Counted from the stretch's first letter, positions 28,375 through 36,152 are shown. The stretch is DNA of 64,000 bases from Miltoncostaea sp963770865 (GCA_963770865.1 CAVYRD010000010.1:186001-250000); one strand, 5' to 3'. Numbers and translations are program-made. Notes: generated by a model from the sequence alone, not told the origin.

Positions 28375-28725
28375 TCGTTTGCCTCCTCATCGGGCCTCAT
28401 CGCGTCCTGGCAGTGCCACCGTGGCGATGCTCGGTTGGCGGGCGGTCAACGGGCCAGGCCCCTCGCGCCTCTCGTGATGTCGTGGCCAAGGTAGCGCGGC
28501 GCACGCCCCGCCTCAGCGCGACCGGCTGCCGGGCGTGAACCTGCCCTCCACCCAGCGCACGAAGTTCCCCGAGTGCAGGGAGTAGGTCGAGGCGGAGGAG
28601 GGGGCGAGGTGCCCTGCCCGCCGAGCTTCCTTGGAGCGGGGGGGCGGCGTTGACAGGCGCGTGCGACCGGGCGTAAGACCGCAATTCAGCCCGCGTTCCC
28701 GCGGGCCTCACGAGAGGGGTGGTGG
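28375..28725. other. Intergenic region between divergent genes
   Basis: Holds the ribosome-binding site and possible 9-codon leader of the zinc-ribbon gene at its left end, and a good housekeeping-type promoter for the DUF1059 gene at its right end. No credible gene is seen between 28401 and 28640. Confidence 0.6.
28650..28679 (+). promoter_or_regulatory. Sigma-70-type promoter
   Basis: TTGACA at 28650-28655 and TAAGAC at 28674-28679 are spaced by 18 bases, a near-consensus vegetative promoter. It lies 46 bases upstream of the DUF1059 ATG, which also has a GAGAGGGG ribosome-binding site. Confidence 0.6.
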
Positions 28726-28950
28726 ATGGCCAGGAAGATGGCGGACTGCAGGCGGTTCGAGAGCGAGTCGGAGTGCACCCTCACGATCATCGGCGAGGAG
28801 GAGGAGGTCGTGCAGGCCGCCGCGGAGCACTCCGTCTCCGCCCATGGTCACACCGACTCTCCCGAGCTGCGCGACGGCATCCGCCGCACGCTCGAAGACG
28901 AGGCGGCGTACACCCCCGGCGAGAGGGCCAAGGAGCCCTTCCCGGCGTAG
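28726..28950 (+). CDS. DUF1059 family small protein
   Basis: 74 residues. The pattern DCRRFESESECTLTIIGEEE, then VVQAAAEHSVSAHGHTDSPE, matches DUF1059 proteins, which are short and have an N-terminal DC and a central HA..HG motif. Function is unknown. It has its own promoter and ribosome-binding site and sits as a single-gene unit inside the integrative element. Confidence 0.75.
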   Translation: MARKMADCRRFESESECTLTIIGEEEEVVQAAAEHSVSAHGHTDSPELRDGIRRTLEDEAAYTPGERAKEPFPA

Positions 28951-29034
28951 CCGCACGACGCCCCGGCCGCGGAAGGCAGCGGTCGGGGCCGGGTCGGGGC
29001 CGCTGGGGCGGCTTAGTAGGCGACCTGCGGGGCG

Positions 29035-29363
29035 CTCTCGATCTTGGCGATCGCCCGCGCCGCCCTGCGCGAGCCCGATCTGCCGCTTGCTCACCTCGAC
29101 GAGGTCGCCCGCGCCCTTCGGTTGCTGGTCGATCATCGCGAGGATCTGGTGGCCGAGCGCACGCGCCACATCAACCGCCTGCGCTGGCACCTGCACGAGA
29201 TCGACCCCGCCTGGGATCCGAAGGCGCAGTCGCTGATCACCTGTAAGCACCTGGCCCTCTGCGCCACCCGGCTGGCGGGAGAGAGCGGGGTCATCGCGCA
29301 GGTCGCGCTCGACCTGGTCGTGCGGGTGCGCGAGCTCACGCGCGACATCCGACGCCTCGAGCC
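29035..29363 (+). mobile_element. IS110-family transposase fragment
   Basis: The reading frame LAIARAALREPDLPLAHLDE, then LLVDHREDLVAERTRHINRL and RWHLHEIDP, matches the N-terminal RuvC-like half of IS110 transposases. Both the start with the catalytic aspartate and the C-terminal serine domain are missing, so it cannot be functional. It ends exactly where the internal direct repeat (29364) begins. Confidence 0.7.
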
Positions 29364-29445
29364 GTCAGCCCCGGGGTTTCTGACCATTGCCGTGGATGAA
29401 GGCCCTGGGGCTGGCTACCCGCCCCCAGGTGGCAAAAGAGATCAA
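29364..29445 (+). repeat. Internal direct repeat, copy 1
   Basis: About 80 bases, near-identical over the first 50 to 32391-32468 (GTCAGCCCCGGGG...CATTGCCGTGGATGAAGGC). The unit contains an inverted pair CAGCCCC...GGGGCTG. The two copies are in direct orientation 3.03 kb apart and bracket the STAS-to-GFA segment. Confidence 0.7.
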
Positions 29446-29538
29446 TGGTGGGAGCCTTAACACCGGGGCGGCCTGGCAGCGGAAGGGCGCTGCCGCAAAT
29501 GTGCGACGACGCGCCTCTTGGAAGGCATGCCCCGCCGA

Positions 29539-29778
29539 TCAGACCGGGCCCGAGAACCCCTCGGCGTCGCCCTCCTCCGCCCTCCCGCCCCGGTACTCGT
29601 CGAGCAGGACTTGATCCTCGAACGCGAATGCGGCGAACAGGCCGGGGTCACGGCGCTCGAGTTCGTCGAGCGCAGCCGACAGCTCGTCGGCGATCAGCTG
29701 CATGATGGTGGGCGGGGCGCCTTGGCGGCCGAGCTGGCGGAGCCTGTAGGCGGCCCTCGCCACCTCGATGAGCGCCAT
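29539..29778 (-). CDS. Small hypothetical protein
   Basis: 79 residues from the ATG at 29778; a TTG at 29865 would extend it to 108. The start reads MALIEVARAAYRLRQLGRQG, followed by TIMQLIADELSAALDELERR, an amphipathic helical protein with an acidic tail. No family was recognised. It stands between the internal repeat and the STAS gene on the same strand as STAS, about 170 bases downstream of it. Confidence 0.45.
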   Translation of the reverse strand: MALIEVARAAYRLRQLGRQGAPPTIMQLIADELSAALDELERRDPGLFAAFAFEDQVLLDEYRGGRAEEGDAEGFSGPV

Positions 29779-29948
29779 CGTCGCGTCGGGGGTCCTCGCG
29801 GACGGATGGTCGCCGGGCCGGTCGTGCATCCCCGGGATCAAATCCCAGTCGGCGACGGGACACAATGCCTCGGACCCACGTTGCGACGATCTCTCTGTCG
29901 TGCGTCGTCCGCCCGTATGCGCTGACGGGTGTGGCCTCCGGGGCCAGA

Positions 29949-30374
29949 CTAGGCGTCGAGCCCGAAGTAGTCCGTGAGCCCCATCTGGCGAAGCATCCTC
30001 AGCGGCTCATCCGGCACGTTGACCAGCTCAAAGCGCGAGCCCTTCGCGGCCAGCGCCCGCGAGACCTGGATCAACCGCCCGATGGCGGGTCCGTCAATGA
30101 CGGTGACGGCGCTCATATCGAGCACCAGGTGATCGCCTTCGCCGACCCCGGCGATGTCGATGAGGCGGTCGTGGAGCGCCTCTGCATTGGTCCTGTCGAT
30201 CTCGCCGTCGAGGGCGTAGACCGCGGTGCGATCGACGTTCCGAAGCGTCCCTCTCAGCCCTCCGCCGAGCAATGCAGGGTCGGCGATGCCGCCCTTGTTC
30301 GTACCATCGGGCGCAGCGCCGGAGCCCTGCTCGTAGCGGTGATCGGCGCACATCATCGGGTCGTCCCCTCGCAC
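29949..30374 (-). CDS. STAS domain protein (anti-sigma factor antagonist-like)
   Basis: 141 residues. The C-terminal ~95 residues form a STAS fold: VYALDGEIDRTNAEALHDRL, HLVLDMSAVTVIDGPAIG and LVNVPDEPLRMLRQMGL. In classical antagonists the loop after the central strand carries a phosphorylated Ser/Thr (DSSG-like); here it is IDGPA, so regulation by that phosphorylation is doubtful. A truncated relative lies at 34910-35145, just outside the element, with the same ending (FGLD). Confidence 0.75.
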   Translation of the reverse strand: MRGDDPMMCADHRYEQGSGAAPDGTNKGGIADPALLGGGLRGTLRNVDRTAVYALDGEIDRTNAEALHDRLIDIAGVGEGDHLVLDMSAVTVIDGPAIGRLIQVSRALAAKGSRFELVNVPDEPLRMLRQMGLTDYFGLDA

Positions 30375-30919
30375 GGTCGCCGAGCATCGAGGCTACGAGG
30401 GGTCCGGCCTCAGGCACGACAGGGGATCCCCTCTCGCGCGACGCGGGATTCTTCGCATCGTTCTTCCGCTAACCCCGCGAGAGGCCTAGGTGCCGCCCGC
30501 CACGACCGGGATGGGGTGCGGCCAGAACAAGTTAGAAGGCAAGCCCTTCCACTACCCGGAGGTGCTCGCGCGGCTCGGCGCGCTCATCCGGCGCTCGCGG
30601 GGCGCCACGGTCCGCGAGGAGATCCGGGTGGGCACGCTGGCGATCGACCGCACGCCCGCTACGGCGCCCTCGCCTGCGGGACGCGGCGGGGCATGACGTC
30701 AAGGAGCATCCCGGTGTAGCGTCACCCCACCGACGGGTCGGAGCTACACCACGTCCTAGGGCCTAGCTGGCGCAGGAGTGTCGGAGATGCTGTCGGCCTG
30801 CCCGGGGGTTCATGGCCACGCAGCCATGGCTGGGGTGAGAGGGCGCAAGTCGGCGCAGGATTTTCCGATCGCGTTCCCCGACGGATCCGAGAAGGTAATC
30901 GGTGAGTCGGTCAGACAAT

Positions 30920-31207
30920 TCAGCGTTCGTGGACGGTCGGCGGGCCGGGGTCATCCGGTATCGAGCGGTCACCGTCCGGATGAGGGGCCCGACGGCGTCG
31001 ACCGATCCGGAAGTAGAGAAGGGGGCCCACGTAGTAGACGCCCCCGATCACGGGCACCCACATGCGCTTACTTCCGTTGATCTGAATCGCGGGCCGTCGA
31101 GCGAGGTCCGTCAATGCAGCCGCTGCGAGCGCGAACTGCGACGTCATACAGATCGCCGCCAGCACCTTCTGTCGTCGTGAGAGGTCGTCCCATCGCACTG
31201 TGCGCAT
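30920..31207 (-). CDS. Small membrane protein (PLDc_N-like)
   Basis: 95 residues with two hydrophobic helices (LAAICMTSQFALAAAALTDL and WVPVIGGVYYVGPLLYFRIG) ending in RRRR. The layout and the VGPLLYF motif match the phospholipase-D-nuclease N-terminal-type small membrane family. The ATG at 31207 has a GGGGGA ribosome-binding site. The hydrophilic C-terminal tail probably faces the cytoplasm. Confidence 0.65.
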   Translation of the reverse strand: MRTVRWDDLSRRQKVLAAICMTSQFALAAAALTDLARRPAIQINGSKRMWVPVIGGVYYVGPLLYFRIGRRRRAPHPDGDRSIPDDPGPPTVHER

Positions 31208-31250
31208 CTGATCCCCCTTGGCTGGCCCGAGGTCCCAGTATGCACGGGGG

Positions 31251-31568
31251 TTAGTCTCGGTCTCCGACGACGCCGGGCTTCGGCTGCACCCCCTGGCGCC
31301 CTTCGGCCTTGGGCTTCGGCTCCACCCCCTGGCGCCCCTCGGCCTTGGGCTTCGGCTGCACCCCCTGGCGCCCCTCGGCCTTGGGCTTCGGCTCCACCCC
31401 CTGGCGCCCTTCGGCCTTGGGCTTCGGCTCTACCCCTTCACCGACGTGGCTGAGTCGTCGCAGTACCTCGGCCGCAAGGCCGCCGACGACGTCGACCACC
31501 GCCACGCCAGCCTCGATCAGCATCGCATTGAGCCTCAGTAGTCTCCGCATCGGGACCTCCACGGTCAT
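31251..31568 (-). CDS. Small protein with 12-residue charged repeats
   Basis: 105 residues. An N-terminal amphipathic/hydrophobic stretch (MRRLLRLNAMLIEAGVAVVD, VVGGLAAEVLRRL) is followed by four full copies and one partial copy of the 12-mer GV(E/Q)PKPKAEGRQ, then a short acidic end. The repeat resembles Pro-Lys-rich spacer domains. Translation is supported by synonymous and E/Q-only differences between units. Function is unknown; an envelope-associated or assembly protein is possible. Confidence 0.55.
   Translation of the reverse strand: MTVEVPMRRLLRLNAMLIEAGVAVVDVVGGLAAEVLRRLSHVGEGVEPKPKAEGRQGVEPKPKAEGRQGVQPKPKAEGRQGVEPKPKAEGRQGVQPKPGVVGDRD
31268..31434 (-). repeat. 36-bp tandem repeat inside a coding region
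   Basis: Four full and one partial 36-bp units that encode a 12-residue peptide on the minus strand. Units differ at only a few bases. There are no spacers, so this is not a CRISPR array. Confidence 0.8.
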
Positions 31569-31768
31569 CGTCGCTGCCGAGCGACGAGCGTATGCGCGGA
31601 GCGGCGCGAGGTCACGTCATCAGCTCGCCGTTCGGGCTCTCTCCAGTTCCGGACTGATCCTCTGGCTCCGCCTCGTCCCTTCCGACTGAGCCGATGACCG
31701 AGGCGGCGGCGGGAACACCGGGCACCGGTCGAAACCACTACAGCCAGAGCGGAGCGTGCTGACGCGGC

Positions 31769-32197
31769 TCAACGCGCCGTGTGGCGACTCTCCGGGTAGC
31801 GAGGCAGGCCGTCGTCGGGGATCGGCTCCCAGCAGGCGGCATAGGCCACGAACTGGCGGACGCTCGGCCGGATCATCGGGTCGCGGTCGAACGCCCCCAT
31901 CCGGATCCCGATGGGATCGGCATGACCGGGATTGCGGCCGAAGAGGGACGAGCCGCAGTCGCCGCAGAACCACTTCTCGCCGCCGTCAGCGGGCTTCCAC
32001 ACGCGGAGCCGGTCCTCGCCCGCGACGATCCTGAACGCACCCGGTGCGGGGTGAGCATTCGCGGACGCCGCCGCACCACTGCGACGCTGGCAGCGCGTGC
32101 AGTGGCAGTAGCTCGCGAGGACGAGCGGCTCGGTCACCTCGAATCGGACGGCCCCGCAGTTGCAGCCTCCCGTGAGCGGGAGATCGTTCGTCCCCAT
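31769..32197 (-). CDS. GFA/CENP-V family zinc protein
   Basis: 142 residues. The glutathione-dependent formaldehyde-activating (GFA) fold is shown by three cysteine motifs: GGCNCGAVRFEV, SYCHCTRCQRRSGA and WFCGDCGSSLFGR. These bind two zinc ions in characterised members. The glutathione-dependent activity of most family members is unproven. It is an element cargo gene read towards the repeat protein; its ribosome-binding site is not obvious. Confidence 0.8.
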   Translation of the reverse strand: MGTNDLPLTGGCNCGAVRFEVTEPLVLASYCHCTRCQRRSGAAASANAHPAPGAFRIVAGEDRLRVWKPADGGEKWFCGDCGSSLFGRNPGHADPIGIRMGAFDRDPMIRPSVRQFVAYAACWEPIPDDGLPRYPESRHTAR

Positions 32198-32618
32198 CGA
32201 CGAGCCCTCCTCTGCAGTCCATCTCGCACGCCGCCACGAAGCATCGTTCTCGTCCGCGAAGCGATCCTACGGTCTCACTCCTCGAGGCGCGTCGTCGGGC
32301 AGGGTCCTCACGCCGTCGAGATCAGGCCAGCCCCGAACCCGGCTCCGGCCCCCCGCGGTAGGGATTCACCGTGACGGGTATCTTCCGGCTGTCAGCCCCG
32401 GGGCTTCTGACCATTGCCGTGGATGAAGGCACTGGGCTGGCACATGCCCGGGGTGGTCAGAGGATCAAACGCGACGACCCTGCGCTGGGCCTACCTTCCG
32501 GGGGGGCGTGGCAGCGAGGAGGGGTCCGTCTGCTATAAGGGGTGCCTCGGCCCCGCCTCCTGGCGGGGCCTGACGCGTCTTAAGGGCAGGTTGAGAGTCT
32601 CTTCGCAGGAGGGACGAG
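32198..32618. other. Intergenic region with internal direct repeat and hairpin
   Basis: Contains the second copy of the internal direct repeat (32391-32468) and a 9-bp stem hairpin GGCCCCGCC TCCT GGCGGGGCC at 32549-32570, terminator-like but without a T-run. Its right end holds the AGGAGGG ribosome-binding site (32607-32613) of the DNA-binding gene. No gene was recognised. Confidence 0.6.
32391..32468 (+). repeat. Internal direct repeat, copy 2
   Basis: Second copy of the ~80-base unit at 29364-29445, same orientation, with a few substitutions and a one-base gap. It lies ~150 bases upstream of the recombination genes. Confidence 0.7.
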
Positions 32619-33065
32619 GTGGGGTCGGGTTCGGCCGGGGCCGGGATCGAAGGGCATGGATCGGCAGCGAGGATGATTGCCCGCGTCAAGCTGGCGAAGC
32701 GGCGGGAGGCTGAGTTCGCGGTCATCCGCTCGCTCGCACGCGATAAGGCTAGGGCGGCCCGCAGGACCCGCGACGGCCTGCTGTCGCTCGCGCAGGCTGC
32801 CCCTCTCCTTGGATGTCTCGACCCGAGGACCGCTCGCAAGCGGCTGGTGGCCCTCGGCGTTCCGCTCGTCCCCCTGGGCCGCTCGGTCTTCGTCCATCGT
32901 CGCGAGGTCGAGCGGGCCATCCAGGCCGCCGGGAGACTCGCGCCGAGAGATGCCGTGGGGTCCTCGCGCGGGCAGGGTGTGGTGCTCGCCGAAGGGGAGA
33001 GACTGTGGGAGCGCCCGCCCGCCGCTCCGGGCGTTCACGATGGCCCACAGCCGAGGGTCCGGTAG
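32619..33065 (+). CDS. Helix-turn-helix DNA-binding protein, excisionase-like
   Basis: 148 residues. The central segment LLSLAQAAPLLGCLDPRTAR, then KRLVALGVPLVPLGRSVFVH and RREVERAIQAA, is a MerR/excisionase-type winged helix as found in recombination directionality factors. The GTG start has an AGGAGGG site 5 bases upstream; an internal ATG at 32673 is an alternative. The stop codon TAG overlaps the integrase GTG by one base, so the two are translationally coupled. A role in element excision is inferred. Confidence 0.65.
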   Translation: MGSGSAGAGIEGHGSAARMIARVKLAKRREAEFAVIRSLARDKARAARRTRDGLLSLAQAAPLLGCLDPRTARKRLVALGVPLVPLGRSVFVHRREVERAIQAAGRLAPRDAVGSSRGQGVVLAEGERLWERPPAAPGVHDGPQPRVR

Positions 33066-34181
33066 TGGGCATCGAGGTTCGGGAAGGCAAGCGTGGGGGG
33101 CGGGTCTACCGGGTGCGCCTTAGGCAGATGGGGGTGCACGTCTCCGAGACGTTCCGCACGCTGGCCGAGGCGCGCTCCTATGAGACCGACGTTCTCGTCG
33201 CCCTTGAGAGGGGTCACCCGGTCAAGAAGCGAGCCCGGCCGTCGCCACTGTCAGCCACCAGCGTGACCGTCGAGGGTGCCTGTCGGCACTTCGTGGACGG
33301 GGATGGTGTCGGGGCAGATCAGGACCAGGGGCGGCCATCCCTACAAACTCTCGACGATCCGTGGTGTCGAGAATCGCCTGCGTCCCCACGTTCTCCCTCA
33401 CCTAGGGGCCCTTGGCGTCGCCGAGCTGCGTCGCGCCGACGTGCGGCTGCTGGTTGAGCAGATCGCCATGGCTCACAGCCCCGCGACGGCCGTCAATGTC
33501 CGAGACTGCCTGCGGCTCGTCCTCCAGAGGCCGGTGGACCTAGAGGTTCTGGGCACCAATCCCGCGCACCACGTGCCCGCCCCCACGCCGGAGAGGCGGC
33601 CACCGAGGTTCTTCACGCCGCTGGAAGCGGACGACCTTCAGCAGGCTGCGGATCGCCAGAAGAAGCCCTTGGTGGGTGCACTCGTGGCCACCTGCCTTGG
33701 TCTGGGTTGCCGCCTCGGCGAGCTGCAGGCGCTCGACTGGGGGACACAGGGCCTCGATCTTGACGCGGGCCTCGTGACGATCCGCTCAACACTTGACCGG
33801 ACCGGCGTCCTAGTGCTCCCGAAGTCGAGGAGGCCTCGGGTCATCCATCTGGGTCCTGAACTGACCCAGCGACTGCGCGAGTACCGATTGGCTTGCGGCC
33901 GACCCGGCGACGGCGAGCGGGTCTTCGTGGGTTCCCATCGACGTGCGTGGGAGCACGTTCGCGAAGAGGTCGGCATCCCTGGTCTTCGCATCCACGATCT
34001 GCGTCACACGGCTGCGGCCTTCTGGCTCGCCGGGGGGCTGACGATCCACGCCGTGGCGGAGCTGCTGGGGCACACCGACGCGACCCTCGTCCTGCGCCTA
34101 TATGGCCACGCTCTCCCGAGCGAAGTCGCTTCTGCAGCGGAGCGCCTCGAGGCATGGCGTGCCGAGCAGCGGTCGGGCTAG
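33065..34181 (+). CDS. Tyrosine recombinase / phage-type integrase, frameshifted
   Basis: About 371 residues after removal of one G from the GGGG at 33299-33302. The N-terminal arm-binding domain (MGIEVREGKRGGRVYRVRLR, SETFRTLAEARSYETDVLV) is in one frame. The SAM-like and catalytic domains follow in another frame (RPHVLPHLGALGVAELRRAD; GLGCRLGELQALDW; RIHDLRHTAAAFWLAGG; ELLGHTDATLVLRLYGHAL). The catalytic Arg, His-x-x-Arg, His and Tyr are all visible. It lies 80 bases from the right end repeat, the normal position for an element's own integrase. Confidence 0.85.
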
Positions 34182-34182
34182 G

Positions 34183-34204
34183 CTTGCCCCGAGAGTGCCC
34201 CGAG
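34183..34204 (+). promoter_or_regulatory. Putative integrase arm-type sites (right)
   Basis: Two tandem 11-mers, CTTGCCCCGAG and AGTGCCCCGAG, start at the integrase stop codon and match the pair at 25693-25714 in sequence, tandem arrangement and orientation. Confidence 0.55.
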
Positions 34205-34260
34205 ACGCAGCCGGGCAGGTGTAGAAGCCCATCAGATGGGCGATCCAAGACCCAATGCTG

Positions 34261-34293
34261 GGTGTTCAACAACAACGCGCGGGACTACGCCCT
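34261..34293 (+). repeat. attR-type 33-bp direct repeat
   Basis: Exact copy of 25540-25572. A small hairpin GCCCAT CAG ATGGGC (34228-34242) lies just upstream. The frame continues as the ancestral DUF72 end to a TAG at 34331-34333. Confidence 0.85.
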
Positions 34294-34333
34294 CCGCAAC
34301 GCCGCGCGCTTCGGGGAGTTGCTGAACCGCTAG
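34261..34333 (+). pseudogene. Displaced 3' end of the DUF72 gene
   Basis: Encodes VFNNNARDYALRNAARFGEL then LNR and stop, the same peptide as the end of the DUF72 protein at 25541-25627 apart from its last residues. It has no start and is the original 3' end cut off by element integration. Confidence 0.85.
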
Positions 34334-34483
34334 GCCAAGGGGTTCTCGGCGCTCATAGCCGCTCAGCTGGGCCGCCGGCGAGTTCCCCATCAGGGCGCAA
34401 GAAGGCGCAAGACCGCGCAAATCGGCACGTCGTGGGGACCGAGTTCCCCATCCCGCCCCGGAGCGCGCGGTTACTCTCCCCCC

Positions 34484-34768
34484 ATGACCGAGCACCCCGC
34501 CAAGACCGTCTGGGACGCGATCGACGACCTGCTGGAGACCTACGACGGGGACATCCACATCAGGTGCGAGAGCAAGTGCGCCTGGTCGGGACAGATCCGG
34601 CTCACCCTGACCGACCCCGAGGGCGCGCCGTCGCGAAGCATCACCTTCTATTCGGTCGGTGGGGCCGTTCCCGAGGACGTGGCCGAGCGGCTCCTCGCCG
34701 ACGTCCAGGACTGGCTCGCCACGAGTGGCGTCCAGCCCCTGTCGGCGCCTCCGTGGATGGTGGACTGA
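34484..34768 (+). CDS. Small hypothetical protein
   Basis: 94 residues (MTEHPAKTVWDAIDDLLETY, then IHIRCESKCAWSGQIRLTLT and RLLADVQDWLATSGV). It is compact, acidic and without membrane segments. The ATG is 6 bases after a TACTCT -10 element, which argues for a real, leaderless gene. No family was recognised. It is the first gene to the right of the integrative element. Confidence 0.55.
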   Translation: MTEHPAKTVWDAIDDLLETYDGDIHIRCESKCAWSGQIRLTLTDPEGAPSRSITFYSVGGAVPEDVAERLLADVQDWLATSGVQPLSAPPWMVD

Positions 34769-34909
34769 GGGGGCAGGCCCCCGGGGGCCGATGGCATCGG
34801 CGGCGCCCGGCGGGCCACACACCCACACCCGCGCCCGTCCCGATACCCCCGCCCATCCGACCACGCGCCCGCCGGATCCGGAGCTCGTCCCGGCTGTTGG
34901 CACAGACGC

Positions 34910-35145
34910 CTAGCGGTCGAGCCCGAAGAAGTCCGTCAGCCCCGTCACGCGAAGCACTCTCCTCGGCCCTTCCGGCACGTTGGCCAACTCGAAGCGAGAG
35001 CCCTTCGCGAAGAGCACCCGACCAACCTGGATCAAGTGTCCGATGGCAGGTCCGTCGATGAAGGTGACCCCGCGCATGTCGAGCACGAGGTGATCGTCTT
35101 CACCCACTCCGGCGATCTCGATGAGACGCTCGTGCAGCGCCCTGG
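34910..35145 (-). pseudogene. N-terminally truncated STAS domain
   Basis: The last ~77 codons match the STAS protein at 29949-30374 (RLIEIAGVGEDDHLVLDM, FIDGPAIGHLIQVGRVL, KGSRFELANVP, TDFFGLD). Similarity stops at about 35140, where unrelated sequence, including a small zinc-ribbon frame on the other strand, begins. The open frame continuing to 35521 is not STAS-like. This is probably a recombination remnant of a STAS gene. Confidence 0.65.
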
Positions 35146-35149
35146 CGAG

Positions 35150-35299
35150 GTGAAGGGGTGCTCGAAGTGCCGTGAGCAGAAGCCGCTCGATCGTTTCCCG
35201 CCGAGCGCGCAGACGCGCTCGGGGCGCTCGAACGGGTGCCGCGACTGCCACAACGAGGCCTCGTGGCGGTGGCGCGGCGAGCGCCGGGCGGCTGGATGA
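35150..35299 (+). CDS. Short zinc-ribbon frame (HNH-like N-terminus)
   Basis: 49 residues from the GTG at 35150: CSKCREQKPLDRFPPSAQ followed by SNGCRDCHNEASWRWRG. The two CxxC pairs and the KPLxxF spacing resemble the zinc module before HNH/endonuclease VII domains, but no nuclease part follows. It starts exactly at the break in the STAS relative and may be a fragment brought by recombination. Confidence 0.4.
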   Translation: MKGCSKCREQKPLDRFPPSAQTRSGRSNGCRDCHNEASWRWRGERRAAG

Positions 35300-35380
35300 G
35301 AGGACTTCGCATCCCGGCGGACGGGGTGCGTTCAGCGGGGGACTCCATGCGTCTAGACGCCGCCGACGGGTGATTCTGGG

Positions 35381-35587
35381 CTGGAGTACATGGACCCGAG
35401 CGGCCTTCGTCGCCTCCTGCACGCGCAGGCCCTGGTGGACGAACCGGGCATCCGCCTGGCGGTGTTGAACGGCTCCGGACCGTCCCACCGAGCGCTGACC
35501 CTCACCGGCGTGTAAGGGCACATCGAGATGGTCGATGACGTGTCCCAGCTTGACCCACCGCTCGAGGGGCCGACGCCGCCGTCCTGA
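35381..35587 (+). pseudogene. Degenerate STAS-domain remnant
   Basis: The plus-strand reading LEYMDPSGLRRLLHAQALVD, GIRLAVLNGSGPSHRALTLT, then (after a stop) HIEMVDDVSQLDPP follows the STAS C-terminal pattern. An in-frame TAA and no start make it a remnant. It is unlike the two minus-strand STAS copies and is a separate relic. Confidence 0.5.
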
Positions 35588-35768
35588 GGCGGGCTTGGGT
35601 GACCTTCAATCCTGATGGGTTGCGGAAACACCGCGCGCAGGTCGGGGTTGCCCCCACTGCGCGCCGCGGAAGGGCGTCCTACGGTCGGCGCACAAGAGGA
35701 GATCCCGGAGAGGGGGCGTCACCACGGCGCCCGGCCTTTCCGGTCGCCCGCGTCACGGGAGTCGGACG

Positions 35769-36143
35769 ATGTCCACCTACCTCACCTTCTTCACCTACAC
35801 CAAGGATGCCTGGCGGGGCATGGTCCAGCACCCCGAGGATCGGGAGAGGGCTGCCCGCAAGGTCATCGAGGCCGCCGGCGGCCAGCTGCGGGCCTTCTAC
35901 TGGATGCTCGGCGAGCAGGACGGCCTCGTGATCTTCGAGGTGCCCAACGCGACCTGTGCGGCGGCGGTGTCGGCGGCGACCTCTGCGAGCGGTCGCATAG
36001 CGCAGCTGAGGACGGTCCACCTGCTCGACAGCGGCGAGGTCCGGGGCGCCCTGGAGCTCGCGAAGGTCGTCGGCGCCGAGTACCAACCTCCCGGAGGGCT
36101 GCTCGAGGGCTGGCGCGCGGGCTACGACGTTCTCGGGGAGTAG
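35769..36143 (+). CDS. GYD domain protein, copy 1
   Basis: 124 residues. YLTFFTYTKDAWRGMVQHPE, AARKVIEAAGGQLRAFYWML, GEQDGLVIFEVPNATCAAAV and a C-terminal GYDVLG fit the GYD domain family of small alpha/beta proteins of unknown role. A GGGAG ribosome-binding site precedes the ATG. A close paralogue (about two thirds identical by eye) lies at 40897-41268 on the other strand. Confidence 0.8.
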   Translation: MSTYLTFFTYTKDAWRGMVQHPEDRERAARKVIEAAGGQLRAFYWMLGEQDGLVIFEVPNATCAAAVSAATSASGRIAQLRTVHLLDSGEVRGALELAKVVGAEYQPPGGLLEGWRAGYDVLGE

Positions 36144-36152
36144 CCGGCGCCC

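Larger units (their letters stand above)
25573..34293. mobile_element. Integrative element inserted in the DUF72 gene (~8.7 kb)
   Basis: Bounded by a 33-bp direct repeat, with a DNA-binding gene and a tyrosine recombinase next to the right end. Tandem 11-bp putative arm sites lie near each end. Cargo includes a NucS-like nuclease, an AlbA_2 chimera, a zinc-ribbon protein, an IS110 remnant, STAS, GFA and small membrane proteins. Codon choice is visibly less GC-extreme than in the flanks (for example in the nuclease gene). No conjugation or replication gene was recognised, so it may be mobilised in trans or be immobile. An internal direct-repeat pair suggests a composite history. Confidence 0.8.

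Noticed and set aside
30490..30696. 68-codon ORF starting MPPATTGMGCGQNKLEG
   Set aside because: No ribosome-binding site, no family resemblance and a low-complexity end; probably chance.
31268..31434. Regular 36-bp repeats as a CRISPR array
   Set aside because: Units are contiguous without spacers and encode a 12-residue protein repeat; no cas genes are present.
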